Shown here: positions 7,318-13,239 of the stretch, one piece after another
How the letters are laid out: each line of letters starts with the position of its first letter
How positions within the stretch are numbered: the stretch's first letter is position 1
Assembly (NCBI GenBank): GCA_022704885.1
Contig: JAKJFO010000079.1
Coordinates: 1 to 16,825 of the forward strand
Direction: 5' to 3'
Length of the DNA: 16,825 nucleotides
Source of the DNA: Candidatus Rifleibacteriota bacterium
GTDB taxonomy: Bacteria; Riflebacteria; Ozemobacteria; Ozemobacterales; Ozemobacteraceae
Position numbers and translations under genes: made by a program
The notes under the pieces: model-generated
Databases searched by the model: none
What the model was told of the DNA's origin: nothing
The model's input: the letters and a program-made list of their open reading frames with translations, nothing else

Positions 7318-7324
7318 TAAGAGT

Positions 7325-7840
7325 ATCAAAGGTAACGTTCGTGTCAACAGAAGGATAAGGGTTCCCCAGGTTCGCCTGGTAGATGAACAGGGTCACATGG
7401 TCGGGGTAATCGCGACCAATGATGCAGTTCAAATGGCTGAAGAACGGGGCTACGACCTGGTAGAAGTAGCACCTGCAGCGAATCCGCCAGTATGCAGACT
7501 TATGGACTTCGGTCAATACAAGTATGAGCTGGCGAAAAAAGCCAAGGAAGCCAAGAAGAAACAGAAAGTCATCAAGCTGAAAGAAGTCAAGGTTCGCCCG
7601 AAAACCGACGAAGGCGATCTGCAGACCAAATGTAACAACATTCGCAAATTTCTTGATGAAGGTGACAAGGTAAAAGTTTCTGTATCGTTTCGTGGACGCG
7701 AAAGAGCGCATATGGAAGTTGGCTTCAAGGTCGTCGAACGCATGAAGGTAATTCTCGGAGAAGATGCCGAAATAGAAAAAGACGCAGCCCAGGAAGGCAA
7801 TGCCATTACCATGATTCTCTTCAGAACCAAGAAAAAGTAG
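7325..7840 (+). CDS. infC: Translation initiation factor IF-3, AUC start
   Basis: IF-3 binds the 30S subunit, blocks premature joining of 50S and checks the start codon and initiator tRNA. From ATC at 7325 the frame gives 171 residues, the usual family length. The N-terminal domain begins [20 protein letters not shown] and contains [20 protein letters not shown], followed by [10 protein letters not shown] Lys-rich linker follows, then the C-terminal domain with [20 protein letters not shown] and [16 protein letters not shown]. The first ordinary in-frame start, ATG 7397, would remove 24 conserved residues and has no ribosome binding site. AUU is the known infC start in Escherichia coli and lets IF-3 repress its own translation; AUC here would serve the same purpose. 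It is the first gene of infC-rpmI-rplT, behind the attenuator leader. Confidence 0.95.
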   Translation: MKGNVRVNRRIRVPQVRLVDEQGHMVGVIATNDAVQMAEERGYDLVEVAPAANPPVCRLMDFGQYKYELAKKAKEAKKKQKVIKLKEVKVRPKTDEGDLQTKCNNIRKFLDEGDKVKVSVSFRGRERAHMEVGFKVVERMKVILGEDAEIEKDAAQEGNAITMILFRTKKK

Positions 7841-7871
7841 CTCTACTACCGCCCAACAGGAGGAAAGATTT

Positions 7872-8069
7872 ATGCCAAAAATGAAAACTCACCGCGCTGC
7901 TGCCAAACGCATCAAGAAGACCGGTTCTGGTGCCTTTAGACGGTACAAGGCCTATGGAAGCCATATTCTGACCAAGAAATCGAGCAAACGCAAACGCAAT
8001 TACCGCCAGTCTGCCAACTGCTCAAAAGCTAACGAAGCTGCTCTGAAAGTAATGCTGCCGTACTCCTGA
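7872..8069 (+). CDS. rpmI: 50S ribosomal protein L35
   Basis: This is a complete 65-residue, strongly basic protein, the normal length for L35. It carries the family N-terminus [20 protein letters not shown], the middle motif [14 protein letters not shown] and the C-terminal VMLPY. It is a structural component of the large ribosomal subunit. AGGAGG at 7858-7863 precedes the ATG by 8 nt. It lies 31 nt after infC and 54 nt before rplT, the classic order, and is expected to be co-transcribed and co-regulated with them. Confidence 0.98.
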   Translation: MPKMKTHRAAAKRIKKTGSGAFRRYKAYGSHILTKKSSKRKRNYRQSANCSKANEAALKVMLPYS

Positions 8070-8123
8070 CCCGGTGTCGAGAGTAACTGGGATTAATTCT
8101 ATAATTAACAGGAGGGTATAGTC

Positions 8124-8480
8124 ATGCCAAGATCAAAAAGTGGAAGCAACGCAAGACGTAAAGAACAGAAGCTGTTCCGCAGAACCAAGGGTTTCTGGGG
8201 TTCGCATAACAATGTAAAAAAGGTAGCCAAACAGGCTGTAATTCATGCTCTCGATCACGCCTACGATGATCGCCGCAAACGCGCCCGTGAATTCCGCCGC
8301 CTGTGGATTGCCAGAATCAATGCAGCCTGCCGCCTCAGTGAAATCTCCTACAGCGTATTTATGTTTGGCCTCAAGAAGGCCGGCATCGATCTCAACCGCA
8401 AGGCTCTCGCCGACATCGCGGTAAAAGATCCCCAGGCATTTGCTGAAATCGTGGCTGTAGCTCGCAAACAGGTTGCCTGA
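8124..8480 (+). CDS. rplT: 50S ribosomal protein L20
   Basis: This is a complete 118-residue L20, the usual length. It binds 23S rRNA early in 50S assembly. Recognisable segments are the N-terminal [13 protein letters not shown], the helix [20 protein letters not shown], then [30 protein letters not shown] and [12 protein letters not shown]. The extended basic N-terminal tail is somewhat divergent: [12 protein letters not shown] stands where many family members read VKRG. AGGAGGG at 8110-8116 is 7 nt before the ATG. In Escherichia coli and Bacillus subtilis L20 represses this operon, and the leader at 7186-7317 suggests the same here. A strong terminator follows. Confidence 0.98.
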   Translation: MPRSKSGSNARRKEQKLFRRTKGFWGSHNNVKKVAKQAVIHALDHAYDDRRKRAREFRRLWIARINAACRLSEISYSVFMFGLKKAGIDLNRKALADIAVKDPQAFAEIVAVARKQVA

Positions 8481-8498
8481 CCACATTAAGCAGCTAAG

Positions 8499-8531
8499 AA
8501 CACCCGGGGAAATCTTACCCGGGTGTTTTTT
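8499..8531 (+). terminator. Intrinsic terminator after rplT
   Basis: A 10-bp stem, AACACCCGGG (8499-8508) with CCCGGGTGTT (8518-8527), has a 9-nt loop and T residues at 8526-8531. It closes infC-rpmI-rplT. The next gene begins only 28 nt later with no clear promoter between, so partial read-through may supply the methyltransferase and pheST. Confidence 0.92.
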
Positions 8532-8558
8532 ATTGCAAAAACTATCAGGAAAAGGCTT

Positions 8559-9332
8559 TTGAAAGTAATCGAATCACGCAGTAACCCTCTGATCAAGCAG
8601 GCTCAGCGCATAAACGCAGGGAAAGCCTGTGAAGAAGCTCCATTGCTTGTTGTCGAAGGGTTCAAGCTCATCGACGAAGCTCTTAAATCCGGTGCTTCGC
8701 TGAAAATGTGCTTTATCGACAGCGCCGACACTCTGACCGGACGTCCGGAAATTGAAGCCAGAGCAATACTGGTGCCGAGCGGCATTTTAAAAGAGCTGGC
8801 GACAGTTCATACTCCGGGCAATGTTGTCGCTTACTTCGAAGCGCCACAGGTGGCTGATCCGGTTGCCATACTTAAAAAGGCAAAAATGGCGGTCGTGCTC
8901 GACCGCATTCAGGACCCCGGCAACCTTGGCACAATCATGCGTACCAGCGAGGCACTCGGCGCCGGCGTCGTCGTTCTGCTGAAAGGCTGTTGCAGTCAGT
9001 TCAACCCCAAGGTGATCAGAGCAGCCATGGGTTCGAGTTTTCGCATGCCGACACTGAACCTGCCAGATCACCGGCACGCACTGCAGCTGCTGAAAAGTCA
9101 CGGCTTCACCTGCCTGGCAGCGAGCATGCAGGGCACTCCCCTGCCCGCTTTCGCCTTTCCTGCCAGAAGCGCCCTGTTTTTCGGTCAGGAAGGACAGGGA
9201 CTGCTGCAGGAGATTTTCGCAGAATGTAATCATACACTTGCAATACCTATGCAAGGACAGGTAGAATCATTCAACGTTGCGACCTCGGTAGCCCTTTGTC
9301 TGTATGAATGGGCCCGGGGGCAAAACAGTTAA
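8559..9332 (+). CDS. TrmH/SpoU-family RNA 2'-O-ribose methyltransferase
   Basis: This is a SAM-dependent SPOUT enzyme predicted to methylate a 2'-OH in rRNA or tRNA. The TTG at 8559 is chosen as start (257 residues): AGGA at 8547-8550 has good spacing, and the protein then begins MKVIESRSNPLIKQAQRI, as is usual for the family. An in-frame GTG at 8523 lies inside the rplT terminator and is unlikely. The N-terminal L30e-like substrate-binding domain spans about 1-100. The trefoil-knot domain has motif 1 LDRIQDPGNLGTIMRTSEA (114-132), motif 2 FFGQEGQGL (207-215) and motif 3 IPMQGQVESFNVATSVALCL (229-248). A TrmH-family gene (ysgA) before pheST is also known in Bacillus subtilis. It is 31 nt upstream of pheS. 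The exact target nucleotide cannot be read from sequence. Confidence 0.93.
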   Translation: MKVIESRSNPLIKQAQRINAGKACEEAPLLVVEGFKLIDEALKSGASLKMCFIDSADTLTGRPEIEARAILVPSGILKELATVHTPGNVVAYFEAPQVADPVAILKKAKMAVVLDRIQDPGNLGTIMRTSEALGAGVVVLLKGCCSQFNPKVIRAAMGSSFRMPTLNLPDHRHALQLLKSHGFTCLAASMQGTPLPAFAFPARSALFFGQEGQGLLQEIFAECNHTLAIPMQGQVESFNVATSVALCLYEWARGQNS

Positions 9333-9363
9333 CCGGGTTACCGCACCGCATTAAGGAGAACCA

Positions 9364-10377
9364 ATGTCCGAATCGCACGAAAAGCTGTTACAGCAATACC
9401 ACTCAGAACGCAAGGCGGCCAGCAGCACGGCCGACCTCGAAGCCCTGCGCGTCAAGTATCTCGGCAAAAAGGGCGAAGTCACCGAACTCCTCAAAGGCCT
9501 CGGCAAACTTGCGCCTGAAGAACGCAAAAGTGTCGGAGCCGCCATCAATGAACTGAAGAATGGCATTCAAAGTTCGATCGAAGAAGGAATGCGGGAAATG
9601 GCGCTCAAAGAGCAGAATGAAAAGCTCAATGCCGAACGCCCCGACCATTCTCTGCCCGGCCTCTATCACAGCAGCGGCAGCCTGCATCCGGTAGTTCAGG
9701 TCGCCCGCGAAGTCGCCGACATATTCCTCGCCATGGGGTTTTTCATGGCCGAAGGCCCTGAGATCGAAGAAGAGTATTACAATTTCGAAGCGCTCAACGT
9801 TCCTTCTCATCATCCGGCGCGCGACATGCAGGATACATTCTATCTTGAATCTGGTCAGGTGCTGCGCACCCAGACTTCACCGGTGCAGATCCGCACCATG
9901 GAAGCCCTTAAACCACCGCTCAAGATGATCGGCCTCGGCAAGGTTTTCCGCAAAGACAGTGATATTACACATTCGCCGATGTTCAACCAGATGGAAGGCC
10001 TGGTCGTCGGCGAAAACATCAGTATGGCCGACCTCAAGGGCACTCTGGTCATGTTCGTCGAGAACATGTTCGGCAAGCGACCGCACCGCTTCAGACCAAG
10101 CTTTTTCCCCTTTACCGAGCCATCGGCTGAAATGGACATTCAATGTATCTTCTGCGAAGGCAAGGGTTGCAAGGTCTGCAAAAGCACAGGTTGGATGGAA
10201 GTGCTTGGCTGCGGTATGGTCAACCCGAAAGTATTCGATGCCGTCAAATACGACACCGAAAAATACACCGGATTCGCCTTCGGCATGGGCATCGACCGTA
10301 TCGCCATGCTGCGCTATGGCATCAACGATATCAGACTGCTGTTCTCGTCTGATATCCGCTTCTTGAGACAATTCTGA
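9364..10377 (+). CDS. pheS: Phenylalanine--tRNA ligase alpha subunit
   Basis: This is the catalytic subunit of the alpha2-beta2 class-II synthetase that charges tRNA-Phe. It is complete at 337 residues, a normal length. An N-terminal coiled-coil arm spans about 1-90 and would contact tRNA. The catalytic domain carries motif 2 FRKDSDITHSPMFNQMEG (195-212) and motif 3 GFAFGMGIDRIAML (303-316). Ala305 in GFAFG matches the position that limits amino-acid size in the Escherichia coli enzyme. A four-cysteine knuckle, C261-x2-C264-x4-C269-x2-C272, lies before the GW and LGCGMV segment; it may bind metal and is seen in part of the family. AAGGAG at 9353-9358 precedes the ATG by 5 nt. pheT follows after 12 nt. 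No T-box leader is present. Confidence 0.98.
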   Translation: MSESHEKLLQQYHSERKAASSTADLEALRVKYLGKKGEVTELLKGLGKLAPEERKSVGAAINELKNGIQSSIEEGMREMALKEQNEKLNAERPDHSLPGLYHSSGSLHPVVQVAREVADIFLAMGFFMAEGPEIEEEYYNFEALNVPSHHPARDMQDTFYLESGQVLRTQTSPVQIRTMEALKPPLKMIGLGKVFRKDSDITHSPMFNQMEGLVVGENISMADLKGTLVMFVENMFGKRPHRFRPSFFPFTEPSAEMDIQCIFCEGKGCKVCKSTGWMEVLGCGMVNPKVFDAVKYDTEKYTGFAFGMGIDRIAMLRYGINDIRLLFSSDIRFLRQF

Positions 10378-10389
10378 GGAAATGAACAA

Positions 10390-12768
10390 GTGAAAATACT
10401 TTTAAGCTGGTTAAAAGATTACATCGATATACAGGAAACACCCGAACGGATCGCCGAAGCGCTTAACATGGCAGGTCTCGAAGTAGAAGAAGTCATTCAG
10501 CCCGGCAAAAACCTTGGCCAGATAGTGGTCGGAAAAATTCTCAGTCGCGACCCGCATCCTGACGCCGACAAGCTGTCGCTATGCAGTGTCGACGTCAATC
10601 GCGGGCAACCGCTGCAGATCGTCTGTGGCGCCAGCAATATGAAAGCCGGTGACAAGGTGCCGGTAGCGCTGATTGGCGCAAAACTGCCGGGCGGTTTCGA
10701 AATCAGCCGCGCCAAAATACGTGGCATCGAGTCTTTCGGCATGATGTGCAGCAAAAAAGAGCTGGGCCTCAGCGAAGATCACGGCGGACTCTATATTCTC
10801 GACGAAAATGCGACCATCGGCGAAAACATCGTCAAGGCTCTTGATCTCGACGACGTGATTTTCGACATCAGCATCACCCCGAATCGTGGCGATGCACTGT
10901 CGCATCTTGGCATCGCCCGCGAACTGTCAGCGATATTCAATCTGCCACTGCATCGCAACCCGCTTGGCGACGAGGATGGCGATGACAATATCGACAACCA
11001 CATTCATGTGGAAATCGAAGACACCGAACATTGCCCGCGCTACGGCGCACGCGTTGTGCATGGCATCAAGGTCGGCCCTTCGCCCGAATGGCTCAAAGAC
11101 AGGCTTGAAAAAATCGGTCTGCGCTCGATCAACAACGTCGTCGACATTACCAACTACATAATGCTCGACATCGGGCACCCGATGCACGCTTTCGACCTCA
11201 GCAAGATCGAAGGCAGCAGAATTGTGGTCCGCAATGCCCACAAGGATGAAAAAATCATGACTCTCGACAATCTTGAGCACAGCCTTGACAGCACAATGCT
11301 GGTCATCGCCGATGCCAGGAAACCGGCTGCTCTTGCCGGCGTCATGGGTGGCCTGCATTCATCGGTAACCGAACAGACGACAAGCGTATTGCTCGAAGCT
11401 GCCTTTTTCAATCCGACTACCGTTCGCAAAACCGCCAAACGACTCGGCATGATGTCTGATTCATCATACCGTTTCGAACGCGGCACCAACATCGACAACG
11501 TGCCGATAGCCCTCAACGAAGCCGCTCGCCTTCTCCGCCAGATAGCTGGCGGCAGACCGGTGAAAGGCATTGCCGACTGTTATCCCAAACCCGAAATACT
11601 GCGCCAGATCAGAGTTCGCACCAAACGCGCCAACCGCGTTATCGGCATCAACCTGACGCCGGCTCAGATCGAAACCTTTCTGCTTCGCCTCAAACTCGAC
11701 ACCCGACGCGACGGCGAAGACCTCATCGTCAGTGTACCGCCATACCGCCACGATCTGGAGCTCGAGGCCGACATCATCGAAGAAATCGCGCGCATGTATG
11801 GCTACAACAATATTCCCGAAACCCTGCCGGCGATCACTTCGGTTCTCCAGCTGCCAACACCGCTGCAGAAGATCTGCACCCGGCTGCGCGACCACATGGT
11901 TTCGTGCGGATTCAACGAAATCATGACCTACAGCTTCATTCCGGCCAACGTCAATGAAAGTTTCCGCGAAAAGAAACCGCTGATGCTTCAGAATCCGCTC
12001 TCAGAAGACCTCAGCGCCATGCGCACCAGCCTCAAGTGGGGAATGTACGACGCATTGCGCCGCAACATACTCAACGATGAATTCAACCTCAAGCTTTTCG
12101 AAATCGGCAGAGTGTTTCACCCCGTCGCCGGTGGGCTGAGTGAAGAATTCACCAGGCTCAGTCTTGGCTTCTGCGGTTCGGTTAATCCGCGCGACTGGCG
12201 GCGCAACGGCGAAAACTTCGATCTCTATGTCATCAAGGGCGTAGTCGAAAACATCGCAAAACTGCTCAGGCTCAAAATTAAGTTTGCACCTGGCAGCTGC
12301 AGCCTTTTCCATCCGACCATGCAGATGGAACTGAGCGCCGGCAAAAATCACATCGGCGAATTCGGTCAGCTTCACCCTGAATTCATCGATAACAAGAAGA
12401 TGCCCAAATGCATTTACATAGTCGAAATCGATCTTGGCAAAGCGGCTAAAGCAGCTGAGGGAAGCGAACGCATGCAGCCGATTCCCGACCTGCCGGCAAT
12501 CAGAAGAGACATTGCGCTGCTCGCCCCCGAAAGTGTCGGCAACCGTGATATCAGCAAGATTCTCACGACAGAGGGCAAAGCGCTGCTCGAAGACTGCTAC
12601 CTGTTCGACGTCTATCAGGGCAAGGGAATCGAGCCCGGTTACCGCTCTCTCGCCTACTCTTTAACCTTCCGCGACCTTAGAAAAACACTGACGGACGAAG
12701 AAATACAACCTCTGATCGACAAAATGATCGGTCGTCTCGACCGCGAACTGTCTGTAAAATTACGCTGA
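10390..12768 (+). CDS. pheT: Phenylalanine--tRNA ligase beta subunit
   Basis: This is a complete 792-residue partner of PheS, needed for tRNA binding and editing of misacylated Tyr-tRNA-Phe. The GTG at 10390 is the start: GAGGA at 10376-10380 is 9 nt upstream, and the ATG at 10382 reads into a stop after three codons. Domains in order are an OB-fold tRNA-binding domain at about 39-150 (HPDADKLSLCSVD, LIGAKLPGGFEISRAKIRG), then ITPNRGDALSHLGIARELSA. The B3/B4 editing domain follows (DIGHPMHAFDLSKIEG at about 257-273), then B5 at about 400-480 (PPYRHDLELEADIIEEIARM, YGYNNIP), a catalytic-like core without activity, and a C-terminal ferredoxin-fold anticodon-binding domain at about 697-792 (LPAIRRDIALL, YSLTFRDLRKTLTDEEI). 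All parts look intact. Confidence 0.98.
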   Translation: MKILLSWLKDYIDIQETPERIAEALNMAGLEVEEVIQPGKNLGQIVVGKILSRDPHPDADKLSLCSVDVNRGQPLQIVCGASNMKAGDKVPVALIGAKLPGGFEISRAKIRGIESFGMMCSKKELGLSEDHGGLYILDENATIGENIVKALDLDDVIFDISITPNRGDALSHLGIARELSAIFNLPLHRNPLGDEDGDDNIDNHIHVEIEDTEHCPRYGARVVHGIKVGPSPEWLKDRLEKIGLRSINNVVDITNYIMLDIGHPMHAFDLSKIEGSRIVVRNAHKDEKIMTLDNLEHSLDSTMLVIADARKPAALAGVMGGLHSSVTEQTTSVLLEAAFFNPTTVRKTAKRLGMMSDSSYRFERGTNIDNVPIALNEAARLLRQIAGGRPVKGIADCYPKPEILRQIRVRTKRANRVIGINLTPAQIETFLLRLKLDTRRDGEDLIVSVPPYRHDLELEADIIEEIARMYGYNNIPETLPAITSVLQLPTPLQKICTRLRDHMVSCGFNEIMTYSFIPANVNESFREKKPLMLQNPLSEDLSAMRTSLKWGMYDALRRNILNDEFNLKLFEIGRVFHPVAGGLSEEFTRLSLGFCGSVNPRDWRRNGENFDLYVIKGVVENIAKLLRLKIKFAPGSCSLFHPTMQMELSAGKNHIGEFGQLHPEFIDNKKMPKCIYIVEIDLGKAAKAAEGSERMQPIPDLPAIRRDIALLAPESVGNRDISKILTTEGKALLEDCYLFDVYQGKGIEPGYRSLAYSLTFRDLRKTLTDEEIQPLIDKMIGRLDRELSVKLR

Positions 12769-12781
12769 GAGGAAACTGCCT

Positions 12782-13108
12782 ATGGCTGAACTGTACAAAC
12801 TGTTCTCCGACTCTTCGACCGCTGAAACCTTTACGATACTGTTCTTTGGCATGATTTTTCTTGGCGTGACCCTTTACAAATATGATATCATAAAGACTCT
12901 GAATCAGCGACCGACAGGGTTCGACAACGCGTTGATCTACACTTCAGCCGGCATTACACTATTCTGTGGAATCCTTCTCTTCGGCAAACTTCTGTTTCCA
13001 GACAACGTCGACAGCCTGATCAAAATGCTGGGTCTGAGCGAATTTCTCAAGTCAGCGGCTTTTACCCTGCAGTCATTCGTTCTCGGAATTCTCAGTCTGG
13101 GCATGTAG
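12782..13108 (+). CDS. Small membrane protein of unknown function after pheT
   Basis: This is a 108-residue protein that I do not recognise. AGAGG at 12768-12772 precedes the ATG by 9 nt, and the gene begins 13 nt after the pheT stop, so it is probably co-transcribed with pheST. It has two clear membrane segments, about residues 17-33 and 51-71, joined by a short loop with KYDIIKTLNQRPTGFDNA. A third weaker hydrophobic or amphipathic stretch covers 92-108 at the extreme C-terminus. No catalytic motif or signal peptide is seen. In many Firmicutes a zapA gene follows pheT, but this protein is hydrophobic and is not ZapA. It could be an unrelated passenger. The ribosome binding site, the packing and the following terminator support it as a real gene. 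Confidence 0.75.
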   Translation: MAELYKLFSDSSTAETFTILFFGMIFLGVTLYKYDIIKTLNQRPTGFDNALIYTSAGITLFCGILLFGKLLFPDNVDSLIKMLGLSEFLKSAAFTLQSFVLGILSLGM

Positions 13109-13122
13109 TTTTTGCAACAGAC

Positions 13123-13168
13123 AACAGGCGCTTCTACAGTTACACAGGCTGCAGAAGCGCCTGTTCTT
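13123..13168 (+). terminator. Hairpin terminator after the trmH-pheST operon
   Basis: A perfect 13-bp stem, AACAGGCGCTTCT (13123-13135) with AGAAGCGCCTGTT (13153-13165), encloses a 17-nt loop that can form a small CAG/CTG inner stem. The following T tract is weak (CTTATC), so termination may be incomplete or helped by other factors. Confidence 0.75.
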
Positions 13169-13239
13169 ATCACCCGAAAAAATATGAATCCGCTGTGATT
13201 CGATTTCGTTGTATCCTGTAGCAACTCAGGGGAGGAAAT

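Noticed and set aside
7397..7399. ATG as the infC start
   Set aside because: It would cut off the conserved N-terminal segment of IF-3 and has no Shine-Dalgarno. GGAGG points to ATC at 7325.
8093..8108. TATAAT (8100-8105) and an AT-only inverted repeat just before the rplT ribosome binding site
   Set aside because: There is no matching -35, and a start here would fall in the Shine-Dalgarno. It is more likely AT-rich spacer within the operon.
9333..9363. Possible T-box or other leader before pheS
   Set aside because: Only 31 nt separate the methyltransferase stop from pheS, with no stem I structure or T-box sequence and no terminator.
13186..13217. GAATC/GATTC inverted repeat (13186-13190 with 13197-13201) and TATCCT (13212-13217) as a promoter of the VIT-VWA gene
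   Set aside because: The -10 matches 4/6 and no acceptable -35 is at 16-18 bp. The short repeat could be chance.
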